Source of the DNA: an uncultured Porphyromonadaceae bacterium
GTDB taxonomy: Bacteria > Bacteroidota > Bacteroidia > Bacteroidales > Muribaculaceae
NCBI GenBank assembly: GCA_947175215.1
Contig: CAMWLR010000006.1
Location: 1-58,344, forward strand
Reading direction: 5' to 3'
DNA length: 58,344 nt
Position 1 is the stretch's first letter; each line of letters begins with the position of its first letter. The notes under the pieces were generated by a model that ran no database searches, was not told the DNA's origin, and saw only the letters and a program-made list of their open reading frames with translations. The position numbers and the translations under genes were made by a program. Below are positions 33,873 through 42,514 of the stretch, piece by piece.

Positions 33873-35951
33873 ATGCACAACGGTTTCTTCAGAGTCGCCT
33901 CATGTATCCCCCCTGTCAAGGTGGCTGACCCTAACGCCAATGCTGATGCCATAATAGAGATGCTTCATCAGGCCGATCGTAAGGGGGTCGAGCTTGCCGT
34001 CTTCCCCGAGTTGTGTGTCACCGGATATACCTGCGGTGATCTCTTTCACAGCGAATTGCTGGTCAATACAGCCAATGATGCAGTCCGCCGTATCGCCGAT
34101 GCTACGTCCTCGCTCAAGGTCAATGCCGTCGTGGGTGTGCCGATGGTGTTTGATAACAGGCTATATAACTGTGCCGTAGTGGTGGGACAGGGACGTATCA
34201 AGCTGACCGTCCCCAAGTCATATCTGCCCAACTATAATGAATTTTACGAGAGGCGTCTCTGGACGCCGGCCCCCCAGGTAGGGGAATCTGACGAGTCGCA
34301 TATGCCCATCGCCGCCAACAAGATATTTCAGGTAAACGGCGTCAAAGTCGGTATAGAGATATGCGAAGACCTGTGGGTGCCGATCCCCCCCTCATGCCAC
34401 ACCGCCATGGCCGGGGCCAAGATTATCGTCAATCTGTCGGCATCTCCTGACCTGATCGGCAAGTATGCCTATCTGCGCGACTTGGTAGCGCAGCAGTCGG
34501 CCCGCTGTATCTGTGGATATGTGTACGCTTCGGCCGGCTTCGGCGAGTCATCGACCGACCTTGTTTTTGACGGCAAGGGGCTTATTGCCGAGAACGGCAA
34601 GATACTCGCTGCCACTCCCCGCTGGAAGGAGGGACCGCAGATGATCGTCAGGGATATAGATGTGGATATGCTCATCCGCGACAGGTTGCATATCGGCACG
34701 TTTGGCGATTGTGCCGACCGAGAGAACAGTGGCAAGACTTACCCGGTGGTACAGCAGATAAATCTAAATATTAGCGAACTGCTCGATCCTGACAGTTCTG
34801 AGTCATTGCGGGAGAAACTCGACCGTATAATGAGCGATAATGATAACACTGACAATGAGACGGACACACTGCTGCGCACTGTCGATCCTCACCCGTTTGT
34901 GCCCTGGGATGACAACGAGATCGACAGCCGATGTGACGAAATAATAAATATACAGGTTGCGGGTCTGGCACAGCGTCTTGCCGCTACCCGATGCAAGAAG
35001 CTCGTCATCGGCATATCGGGCGGTCTTGACTCGACACTTGCTCTGTTGGTGGCTACACGGGCGTTTGACCGTCTGCATCTCGACCGTAAGGGGATAATCG
35101 GTATTACCATGCCTGGATTCGGCACGACCGGACGTACCCACTCAAATGCACTTACGTTGATGGATGCCCTCGGTGTAACGTTCCGCGAGATTCCTATCGG
35201 GCCCGCAGTCGAGCAGCACTTCAAAGATATTGACCATGACCCTAACGTCAAGGATGTTACATACGAAAACTGTCAGGCGCGCGAGCGTACCCAGATCCTG
35301 ATGGATGTGGCAAATCAAGAGGGCGGTATGGTGCTCGGCACTGGTGACCTCTCAGAGCTGGCCCTCGGCTGGGCTACTTATAATGGCGACCACATGTCGA
35401 TGTATGCTGTCAATGCCTCTGTCCCCAAGACTCTTGTCAAATATCTTGTAAGATGGTTTGCCTTGAGATCAGAGAACCCCGATATGGCCGAGGCACTGGT
35501 CGATATTATTGACACACCTGTCTCTCCTGAATTGCTGCCACCCGACAGCGATGGCAAGATTGCTCAGAAGACCGAGGATCTTGTCGGCCCTTACGAGCTG
35601 CATGATTTCTTCCTCTACCATACGTTAAGGTATGGTACTCCGCCTGAGAGAGTGTTTTATCTGGCATGTCAGGCATTCTGGGTGCAGCACACACGCAAGG
35701 CATATAACGGAAAGGGAGGAATGGAGGTCGGCAAATATGAGCCCCGCGAGATACTCAAATGGCTTAAAATATTCTACCGCAGATTCTTCAACCAGCAGTT
35801 TAAACGCTCATGTATGCCCGACGGGCCTAAAGTCGGCTCTGTGTGTCTATCGCCGCGCGGCGACTGGCGTATGCCGTCAGATGCCTCGGCAACTCTATGG
35901 CTTGATGCTGTCGACCGTCTCTCTGCATCGCTCGACGAGGGTGAAGAATAA
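33873..35951 (+). CDS. nadE: glutamine-dependent NAD+ synthetase
   Basis: A 692-residue two-domain enzyme that makes NAD from deamido-NAD, ATP and glutamine. The N-terminal nitrilase-like glutaminase has the triad E46 (FPELCVTGY), K115 (VPKSYLPNYNEF) and C164 (GIEICEDLW), releasing ammonia. The C-terminal synthetase has the PP-loop GISGGLDSTLAL and GTGDLSELALGWATYNGDH. The length is that of the fused eukaryote/actinobacteria-like form. It is monocistronic; the convergent TPR gene ends 19 bp away without a clear terminator between. nadC elsewhere in this window supplies the pathway upstream. Confidence 0.96.
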   Translation: MHNGFFRVASCIPPVKVADPNANADAIIEMLHQADRKGVELAVFPELCVTGYTCGDLFHSELLVNTANDAVRRIADATSSLKVNAVVGVPMVFDNRLYNCAVVVGQGRIKLTVPKSYLPNYNEFYERRLWTPAPQVGESDESHMPIAANKIFQVNGVKVGIEICEDLWVPIPPSCHTAMAGAKIIVNLSASPDLIGKYAYLRDLVAQQSARCICGYVYASAGFGESSTDLVFDGKGLIAENGKILAATPRWKEGPQMIVRDIDVDMLIRDRLHIGTFGDCADRENSGKTYPVVQQINLNISELLDPDSSESLREKLDRIMSDNDNTDNETDTLLRTVDPHPFVPWDDNEIDSRCDEIINIQVAGLAQRLAATRCKKLVIGISGGLDSTLALLVATRAFDRLHLDRKGIIGITMPGFGTTGRTHSNALTLMDALGVTFREIPIGPAVEQHFKDIDHDPNVKDVTYENCQARERTQILMDVANQEGGMVLGTGDLSELALGWATYNGDHMSMYAVNASVPKTLVKYLVRWFALRSENPDMAEALVDIIDTPVSPELLPPDSDGKIAQKTEDLVGPYELHDFFLYHTLRYGTPPERVFYLACQAFWVQHTRKAYNGKGGMEVGKYEPREILKWLKIFYRRFFNQQFKRSCMPDGPKVGSVCLSPRGDWRMPSDASATLWLDAVDRLSASLDEGEE

Positions 35952-35970
35952 CCCGTTGGCAGTTAGCTTG

Positions 35971-37983
35971 TCAGTGCATACGTTTCAGCAGATTATATGA
36001 GGGGACGACACCGAGTTCGCCCGCTTTTGACAGATTGGCCGTACCCTCGGCGCGGTTGCCGAGCTGAAAGTAAACGTATGCTATATTGTAATAGGCCTCG
36101 CCGAAATCCGGTTTGAGGTCTATTGCTTTTCGGTAGGCTGCCACTGCTGAGGTCAGGTCGCCTAATTCGACAAAGGCGTTACCTTTATTGTAATGGGCAA
36201 ATGCCAGCTGAGGCGACAGTTCGGCCGCGCGGTCAAAGTCTGAGATGACACTGCGCATCTCGAATTTCATCTCTGCAGACCCCGCCGAGGTCACCATATC
36301 ATAGCGCGCTACGCCGCGCAAGAAATAGGCAAGTGCAAAGTTAGGCGTCTGCTCGATCGCTTTGTCAAGGTCTGCTATGGCAGCCTGATAATTGCGCAAC
36401 GTGATATAGTCGAGGGCGCGGCCAAAGTAATCTATCGAGCGCGGCTCTGACTGCTCAAACATACGGGTGTAATTGTCTATCGAGACAAAGTGACGGTTAA
36501 GCAGAGTCTCGTCGGCAGGTGTCAGGCCGCGGTTGCCGACCATTACCAGGAACGGCAGCAGCCGGGTGGCGTTGAGGTCATCTACCTCTTTAATATATGA
36601 CCGGGCATCGGTGGCGGTGTTTGTCGATGAGGAGTAATATCCCAAGGCGAACATCGGTTCGAGCGCGATGCGTCGGTCTCGATCCTGTACCTTGCCGCGG
36701 ATACCCTGGTTGACATAATCCTGAGGCATATCGGGATCGTTGTCAATCGTGCGCAGGGCCGTGAAACGTCGGGCCACAGACTCTGATGAGAGTGACGCAT
36801 CTCTACCGGCAGTAGTCTCATCACCCGGTTTGCCTGAGAGTTGGCCGGGAGAATCGGGGGCCGGAATCCCATCTGGGGGGAGGGCTTTAGCCATGGCGAG
36901 GGCCTTTTTATAGTCGGCTTCGGCTTCGCCCATTTTACCCTGGTTGCGGTATATGTCTGAGCGCATATACAGGGCTTCGGGCAGCTCGGGGAATCTCTCG
37001 ATAAGTTTGTTTACATCCTCGAGTGCGCGCTTATAGTTACGGGTATCTGAGTAAAGCAACACGCGGTTATAGAGGGCGCGGAAATCATCTGGATCGAGTT
37101 CGAGCACACGCGTGAAATCGGCGATAGCACGGTCATTGTCGCGGCTCTCCATTCTCAGCAGACCGCGGTTATAGATAGCCGCGGCGTTGAGAGGATCGAG
37201 GCGCACGGCATAATCATAGTCGGCCATCGCACCGAAATAGTCATCGCGGTGATAACGCAGAAAGGCGCGGTTGACATACAGGTCGCTCTCTTTAGGTTCG
37301 AGACGTATAGCCTCGGAGATGTCATTTTCGGCCTTTTCATATCCGTCGGGCGAGTTCATCAGCAAGGACGCACGGATGACATAGGCGTAAGCGAGTTTGT
37401 CAGAGAGACTCAGGGCGTGGTCGAGGTCGGCCATAGCAGCGACAGTATCTGTGCGCTCGGCTTTGAGTCGTGCGCGGGCCACATAGGCGTTGGCATACCC
37501 GGGGTGATACTCGATAATCTCATCAAAAACCGCCATGGCGCTGTCGGGCTCTTGTAGCTGTTGCAGGGCCAGAGCCTTGTTAAACATCAGGTTACGGTTG
37601 TTGGGGAGCAACTGCGAAGCCTTGTCGTAGTCTTCGACTGCCGCGCGGTAGTCGCCGAGATTCTGACGGGCCACACCTCTGACCTCGTATGCTTCGGGGA
37701 TAAACGGATTACGTTCGATAGCTTCTGAGGCATCCTGTACAGCACCTCTGTAATCCTCGAGATTGAGTTTGGCTATCGCTCTGTAAAAATAAGGTTGCGC
37801 CAAATATGGTTTGGCAGCAATAGCTCGGTTAAAGTATTGGATAGACAGCACGTAGTCGTCAAAGTAAAGAGCATTTTGCCCAACCTTGACTATCTGCTCT
37901 GCATTTATTTGCGCTGACGCACAGCATGCTGTAGAGACAGCTGCCAACAGTAAAACTATCTTGAGAATTATATGTTGTTTCAT
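35971..37983 (-). CDS. secreted TPR repeat protein
   Basis: A 670-residue exported protein made almost wholly of tetratricopeptide repeats, at least twelve, from residue 30 to the end (for example YFNRAIAAKPYLAQPYFYRAIAKLNLEDY and AVAAYRKAIDLKPDFGEAYYNIAYVYFQLG). Residues 1-25 are a signal peptide (hydrophobic run ending in CCASA). A Pro/Ser/Thr-rich linker near 370-410 separates two repeat blocks. It is a scaffold, probably in the periplasm; the partner is unknown. The start at MKQHIILK is set by a -7 box at 38019-38026 that excludes the longer frame. Confidence 0.88.
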   Translation of the reverse strand: MKQHIILKIVLLLAAVSTACCASAQINAEQIVKVGQNALYFDDYVLSIQYFNRAIAAKPYLAQPYFYRAIAKLNLEDYRGAVQDASEAIERNPFIPEAYEVRGVARQNLGDYRAAVEDYDKASQLLPNNRNLMFNKALALQQLQEPDSAMAVFDEIIEYHPGYANAYVARARLKAERTDTVAAMADLDHALSLSDKLAYAYVIRASLLMNSPDGYEKAENDISEAIRLEPKESDLYVNRAFLRYHRDDYFGAMADYDYAVRLDPLNAAAIYNRGLLRMESRDNDRAIADFTRVLELDPDDFRALYNRVLLYSDTRNYKRALEDVNKLIERFPELPEALYMRSDIYRNQGKMGEAEADYKKALAMAKALPPDGIPAPDSPGQLSGKPGDETTAGRDASLSSESVARRFTALRTIDNDPDMPQDYVNQGIRGKVQDRDRRIALEPMFALGYYSSSTNTATDARSYIKEVDDLNATRLLPFLVMVGNRGLTPADETLLNRHFVSIDNYTRMFEQSEPRSIDYFGRALDYITLRNYQAAIADLDKAIEQTPNFALAYFLRGVARYDMVTSAGSAEMKFEMRSVISDFDRAAELSPQLAFAHYNKGNAFVELGDLTSAVAAYRKAIDLKPDFGEAYYNIAYVYFQLGNRAEGTANLSKAGELGVVPSYNLLKRMH

Positions 37984-37989
37984 AAGCAC

Positions 37990-38009
37990 AGGAGGAAAAA
38001 TATCCTCCT
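37990..38009 (-). promoter_or_regulatory. hairpin covering the SD-like site of the TPR gene
   Basis: A perfect 7-bp stem (AGGAGGA, 6-nt loop, TCCTCCT) sits 7 nt before the TPR start codon. One arm is a strong Shine-Dalgarno-like sequence in this weak-SD genome, so folding would hide it. Confidence 0.4.
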
Positions 38010-38018
38010 TTTCAGCGA

Positions 38019-38026
38019 CAAAATTA
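38019..38026 (-). promoter_or_regulatory. -7 box of the TPR gene
   Basis: The minus strand reads TAATTTTG, a perfect match. The leader is about 30 nt. A TTG at the normal -33 spacing is not found. Confidence 0.55.
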
Positions 38027-38040
38027 CTAAATCCCGACAA

Positions 38041-38061
38041 TATTCGCTATATTTGCGAATA
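38041..38061 (+). promoter_or_regulatory. -7 box inside an inverted repeat, DUF695 gene
   Basis: The -7 box TATATTTG (38048-38055) is framed by a perfect 7-bp inverted repeat, TATTCGC (38041-38047) and GCGAATA (38055-38061). A repressor site overlapping the promoter is a plausible reading. Confidence 0.5.
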
Positions 38062-38105
38062 ATAAAATATGTTATACATCGCCTTAGCGCGTTAGCATCA
38101 AGATT

Positions 38106-38534
38106 ATGACAGAACTTAACGGTGAATGGCTGACCTATCCGGCTGAGAGTGTCGACAATGACAAGACAATAATTGTGACGATACGCACTGATGTTGAGAA
38201 ATTCCGTAAAGACTCACATTTTATATATCGTGTGACTGTCGGGCTTCCTTACGCCGGCGATGCCAAAGGCATGCCTGATGAGAAAGACTCGGCAATTATA
38301 GAGCAGGTCACAGAGGCTTTTGATGTCACTTTCAAGAAAGATCCTATCGGGGTGATGACCGAAATCTCGACAGGTGATGATCGGCGCGAGTGGGTATTCC
38401 AGACCCGCAGCCTCGGCATTTTCAATAAGAAAATCAACGAGGCGTTGGCTTCGCTTCCTCTGCTTCCACTTGAGTTTGACGCTGAGGAAGATCCCGATTG
38501 GGAACTCTACACCGAGGCGTTGCCGACAGAGTAA
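38106..38534 (+). CDS. DUF695 domain protein
   Basis: A 142-residue soluble protein of the DUF695 type, function unknown. Family features are the WLTYPAESVDNDKTIIVTIRTD opening, the IYRVTVGLPY strand, the acidic helix DEKDSAIIEQVTEAF and the EWVFQTRSLGIFNKKINEAL segment. The C-terminus is acidic. It has no signal peptide, metal motif or membrane helix. It is monocistronic, with a possible operator-like inverted repeat at the promoter and hairpins downstream. Confidence 0.78.
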   Translation: MTELNGEWLTYPAESVDNDKTIIVTIRTDVEKFRKDSHFIYRVTVGLPYAGDAKGMPDEKDSAIIEQVTEAFDVTFKKDPIGVMTEISTGDDRREWVFQTRSLGIFNKKINEALASLPLLPLEFDAEEDPDWELYTEALPTE

Positions 38535-38626
38535 GATTCCTCTCCTCACGCATTTTTTGAATCAGAAGATTGTCAGAAATGGGCGACATCATGCATTATA
38601 TCGACACCAACATCGAGAATTGGCAT

Positions 38627-38709
38627 TCTGATTGCTTCGCGCAATAATCAGATTGAGAAGATCGCGCCCCGCAATCGCGTTTAATGGCGGACGCGAAGAA
38701 TCGCGTCCG
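38627..38709. repeat. two hairpin-forming inverted repeats in the 3' intergenic region
   Basis: The first is a bulged stem (TCTG-ATTG, loop, CAAT-AAT-CAGA) at 38627-38652. The second is a perfect 9-bp stem, CGGACGCGA-AGAA-TCGCGTCCG, at 38688-38709. They lie between convergent genes but have no T run. The GC-rich second hairpin looks like a REP-type element. Confidence 0.5.
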
Positions 38710-38730
38710 TACAGATAGGGGGATATTCTA

Positions 38731-40302
38731 TTATTCAGCCAGGGATTGGGCCAGGGATTGGGCGCAGCGGTCGCCGTCGATGGCCGCCGAGACGATGCCG
38801 CCGGCATATCCGGCGCCTTCGCCGCAGGGGTACAGGCCGGCGATCTCGATGTGGCAGAGGGTGTCTTTATCCCGAGGGATGCGGACGGGTGACGATGTGC
38901 GGGTCTCAGCGCCGATGACAGTAGCGCGGTCAGTTAGGTAACCTTTAGATTTGCGACCGAATTCTCTAAACCCTTCTCTCAATCGGTCTGAGATTATCGG
39001 GGGGAGGAGTTTGTCGATACGGGCAGGATGTATCCCCGGTGCATACGATGTTGATGGGAGAGTGGCGGATGGCTGTCCGTTGACAAAGTCAGTAAGGCGC
39101 TGCGCGGGGGCATTCTGGGTGTTACCCGCGTCTTCGGCAAAGCGCTTCTCTATATCCTCCTGAAATTTCATTACCTTAAGGTTGCCGTATTTGTCGTAGT
39201 CTCCGAGATCTTCGGGCAACACCTCGACGACCATGCCGGAGTTTGCCCATTTGCTGCCTCGCGATGCGGGCGACATGCCATTGACAACTAACTGACCGGG
39301 TGCTGTGGCGGCGGGGATGATGAAACCACCCGGGCACATACAAAACGAATATACCGCGCGGTCTTTGACGCGGGTAAGCATCGAGTATTCTGCGGGGGGG
39401 AGATACTGGCCTCTCCCTTTGGGGTTGTGATACTGGATGCTGTCGATCAGTTGCTGAGAATGTTCGACGCGGACGCCGACGGCGATCCCTTTCGGTTCGA
39501 TCTTTACCCCCTCGCTGTCGAGAAAACGGTAGACATCGCGAGCCGAGTGCCCCGTGGCGAGTATCACCGGGTCGTATATCTCTTCGCCTGTCGAGGTGAC
39601 GACACCGTTAACCTTACCGTCAGAGATGATCAGTCGATCGACACGTGTCTCAAATCTGACGATGCCACCGCAACGTAAGATAGTCTCGCGTATCGCCTTT
39701 ATTACCTGCGGCAAGCGATCGGTGCCGATATGAGGGTGTGCGTCAACGAGTATATCCTCCTTAGCGCCGTGTTGCACAAGGATATTGAGGATCTTGTCGA
39801 CAGGGCCGCGTTTCTTGCTGCGGGTATAGAGTTTTCCGTCGGAATAAGCGCCCGCACCACCTTCGCCAAAGCAGTAATTAGAGTCGGGGTCAACAATATT
39901 TTCACGCGCGATGCGTGCCATATCCTTTCCGCGGTCGGCGACATTCTTACCCCTCTCAAGCAGTATGGGCCTGACACCCTCCTGTATCAGCCTCAACGCC
40001 GCAAAAAGTCCGGCCGGTCCTGCGCCCACGACAATTGCCGACGGCGCATCAGCAGGGAGCGGGTTATAGGTCTCGGGTTTGGCTAAAGACTCCGTTGCAT
40101 CCGGCATCCGGTCGAGATATACCTCAACAGTGAGGTTTACCATCACCTGTCGCTGCCGGGCATCAATCGAGCGTTTGGTGACCTGTATATGTTTGATGCG
40201 GTTGACATCAACCCCGAGCCGGGTAGAGATGTCAGCCTTAAGGCGCAAGGGATTATATGCGATTTCGGGGGTGACCCTCAGTTGGATGGTGTTGTCAGGC
40301 AT
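38731..40302 (-). CDS. FAD-dependent oxidoreductase (COG2509 type)
   Basis: A 523-residue flavoprotein. After an N-terminal domain of about 85 residues comes the FAD-binding dinucleotide motif VVGAGPAGLFAALRLIQEG, then NYCFGEGGAGAYSDGKLYTR and the closing GLYPCGEGAGYAGGIVSAAIDGDR motif. This matches the COG2509 group of predicted dehydrogenases. The reaction is not known. It overlaps the MATE gene by 8 bp and is second in that minus-strand operon, so translation is probably coupled. The MATE exporter and the flavoprotein are not known to cooperate. Confidence 0.88.
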   Translation of the reverse strand: MPDNTIQLRVTPEIAYNPLRLKADISTRLGVDVNRIKHIQVTKRSIDARQRQVMVNLTVEVYLDRMPDATESLAKPETYNPLPADAPSAIVVGAGPAGLFAALRLIQEGVRPILLERGKNVADRGKDMARIARENIVDPDSNYCFGEGGAGAYSDGKLYTRSKKRGPVDKILNILVQHGAKEDILVDAHPHIGTDRLPQVIKAIRETILRCGGIVRFETRVDRLIISDGKVNGVVTSTGEEIYDPVILATGHSARDVYRFLDSEGVKIEPKGIAVGVRVEHSQQLIDSIQYHNPKGRGQYLPPAEYSMLTRVKDRAVYSFCMCPGGFIIPAATAPGQLVVNGMSPASRGSKWANSGMVVEVLPEDLGDYDKYGNLKVMKFQEDIEKRFAEDAGNTQNAPAQRLTDFVNGQPSATLPSTSYAPGIHPARIDKLLPPIISDRLREGFREFGRKSKGYLTDRATVIGAETRTSSPVRIPRDKDTLCHIEIAGLYPCGEGAGYAGGIVSAAIDGDRCAQSLAQSLAE

Positions 40303-41698
40303 TTGCCGGTTGTGGTTTTTTATATTTTTTGTTATGGTGATAGTTGACTACCAACAGCGTAGCCACCGCTACGATAAACGCGAGCAGGTCAGAGCCGCAC
40401 ATCGAGGCCCACACTCCTTTAATACCCCAGATACGGGGGAAGATCCATAGAAACGGCAACAGGAATATCAGCTGACGGGTCAGCGACAGGAATATCGAGA
40501 TGGCCGGGCGACCGATAGACTGGAAATAGTTCTGGATAACTATTTGGCAGCCCACGACGGGGTAGAACATGAAGTAAATCCTGAATCCGCCGTTGGCAAT
40601 GGCGATCAGACGGCTATCGGTAGTGAATAGCTTGCTGATTGTTTCGGGGAAACATTCTGTAATGACGCACCCCAGGACGGTGATGGCGACACCGATAAAG
40701 ATACCTTTGTGGAGGGTTTTCTGCACACGTTCCCAGTTGTTCGCACCATAGTTAAAGCCGAGAATCGGCTGCATACCCTGAGTAACGCCGAATACCACCA
40801 TTACAAAGAACATAGTCGTGCGGTTAAGGATACCGTATGCACCTACGGCGAGGTTGCCGTCAGCACCGCCATAGTCGAGGAGCGCTTTGTTTAGGAACAC
40901 AACCACCACGCAGGCGGTGACATTCATCAGGAAGGGGGAGAGGCCGATCGAGTATATACGTTTGATAATCGAGGGGGTAAACCAGCGGTTTGAGCGTTTG
41001 AAGTGCACAAAACTGCTTTTTGAGCAGAAGTGGATCGTGACCCATATAAAGGCAGCGAATTGGCCGCAGACAGATGCAAACGCCGCTCCGGCGATTCCCC
41101 AGCCAAGTACATATATAAATATAGGACAGAGTATAATATTGACGGCAACCGACAGAAGTGCCGAGATCATAGCTTTCTTGGGGTATCCGGTGGCACGCAT
41201 CAGGTTGTTGAGACCGATAAAGACGTAGGTGATAGGGGTAGCGTATAGTATGACCCTCATAAACTCTCGTGCATAAGGGATAGTCTCGGGTGTTGCGCCA
41301 AACAGGGTCAGGATCGGGTCGAGGAAAATCAGGCATAACCCGCCGAAAACCACTGAGTGGATGAGACAGAGGACAAGCACGTTGTTGATGACATCGGTCG
41401 CACGAGCTACATTTTTCTGACCCAGGAAGATCGAACTGATGGTAGCGCCACCCACCGCGATGAGCGTACAGAATGCCACTACAAGATTCATCAGCGGGAA
41501 AGTGATGGCGAGTCCGGCGATAGCCATAGCTCCCACACCGCGACCGATGAAGATACTGTCGATAATGTTGTATAGCGACATCGCCACTGAGGCGATAATG
41601 GCCGGTACCGAATATTGCAACAGCAGTTTGCCTATCGGCAGCGTGCCGAGCGACATCGGGTTACGGCTCGAGACATCATTATGATTATCCTTGCTCAC
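40295..41698 (-). CDS. MATE family efflux transporter
   Basis: A 467-residue inner-membrane protein with twelve helices in two MatE repeats (about 25-185 and 245-410). It exports drugs or cationic metabolites in exchange for Na+ or H+. Family motifs are the start of repeat 1 (LLLQYSVPAIIASVAMSLYNIIDSIFIGR) and, in repeat 2, GVTQGMQPILGFNYGANNWERVQ. The closest named type is DinF/NorM; no specificity can be predicted. It lacks an obvious -7 box in the 150 bp upstream. A 14-bp palindrome (GAGCCTGCAGGCTC, 41733-41746) lies in that stretch. Confidence 0.9.
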   Translation of the reverse strand: MSKDNHNDVSSRNPMSLGTLPIGKLLLQYSVPAIIASVAMSLYNIIDSIFIGRGVGAMAIAGLAITFPLMNLVVAFCTLIAVGGATISSIFLGQKNVARATDVINNVLVLCLIHSVVFGGLCLIFLDPILTLFGATPETIPYAREFMRVILYATPITYVFIGLNNLMRATGYPKKAMISALLSVAVNIILCPIFIYVLGWGIAGAAFASVCGQFAAFIWVTIHFCSKSSFVHFKRSNRWFTPSIIKRIYSIGLSPFLMNVTACVVVVFLNKALLDYGGADGNLAVGAYGILNRTTMFFVMVVFGVTQGMQPILGFNYGANNWERVQKTLHKGIFIGVAITVLGCVITECFPETISKLFTTDSRLIAIANGGFRIYFMFYPVVGCQIVIQNYFQSIGRPAISIFLSLTRQLIFLLPFLWIFPRIWGIKGVWASMCGSDLLAFIVAVATLLVVNYHHNKKYKKPQPANA

Positions 41699-41796
41699 CT
41701 TGATTTACTTAATTGTTGAATGTGTGATGGCGAGCCTGCAGGCTCACATCCCTGTATGACTATAACGGGTGGCGGTAGGTAAAAGTTTGGGAGACG

Positions 41797-41828
41797 TTGG
41801 GCGGTTAGGCCGATTGTTATTAACTTTG
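41797..41828 (+). promoter_or_regulatory. promoter of the HAD gene
   Basis: TTG at 41797-41799, 21-bp spacer, and TAACTTTG at 41821-41828, a perfect -7 box. The leader is about 20 nt. Confidence 0.65.
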
Positions 41829-41852
41829 CAGTCAATATTCAAAACAGCTTAT

Positions 41853-42476
41853 ATGAAATATAAAGCAGCTCTGTTTGATCTCGATGGAGTCTTGATCGAC
41901 AGCGAGACACTTTACACCGGATTCTGGGAGCGGGTAGGCCGGTCTCATCACCTGCCGTCTCCGACATTTGCATTAGACATCAAGGGGACGACTCTTGTAG
42001 ATATTCTCAACACTTACTTTCCTGACCCCGAGGTGAGGAAAGATGTCGACCGTATGCTGCATGAGTTTGAGAACGAGATCGTCTACCCCGTCTATGACGG
42101 CGCGCTCGAGTTTGTTGACTCTTTGCGTAGTTGTGGCGTCAAGACGGTGATAGTCACCAGCAGTGATGAGAAAAAGATGGATTTCCTCTTTGCCCAGCAC
42201 CCCGACTTCAGCAGTCATTTTGACGCTATTGTCACGGCCTCTGATGTCACGCGCTCAAAGCCAGATCCCGAGCCGTATCTTGTAGGCGCGTCAAAGGTCG
42301 GTTGTGATCCCCGCGACTGTGTGGTCTTTGAGGATTCATTCCAGGGACTTGAGGCCGGACGACGCGCCGGCGCGGTCGTTATCGCCCTGTCGACCACCAA
42401 TCCTGCGGCCTCCCTCAAGGGGAAAGCCGACAGAATCGTTGGGTCTTTGGCCGAGCTTGACGCTTCGGAGTTCTGA
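41853..42476 (+). CDS. HAD family hydrolase (phosphatase/phosphoglucomutase-like)
   Basis: A 207-residue HAD superfamily phosphohydrolase. Motif I is FDLDGVLIDSE (D8 nucleophile, D10 acid), motif II is VIVTSSDEKK, motif III/IV is SKPDPEPYLVGASKVG followed by VVFEDSFQGLEAGRRAGA. A helical cap of subclass I lies between residues 17 and 80. Such proteins dephosphorylate sugar phosphates or act as beta-phosphoglucomutases; substrate is unclear. The start at MKYKAALFDLDG is set by the promoter at 41797-41828, which excludes the longer frame. Confidence 0.9.
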   Translation: MKYKAALFDLDGVLIDSETLYTGFWERVGRSHHLPSPTFALDIKGTTLVDILNTYFPDPEVRKDVDRMLHEFENEIVYPVYDGALEFVDSLRSCGVKTVIVTSSDEKKMDFLFAQHPDFSSHFDAIVTASDVTRSKPDPEPYLVGASKVGCDPRDCVVFEDSFQGLEAGRRAGAVVIALSTTNPAASLKGKADRIVGSLAELDASEF

Positions 42477-42514
42477 TCGTCTCAGAGTACCGGATCGCCA
42501 CCGCGGGATTATGG

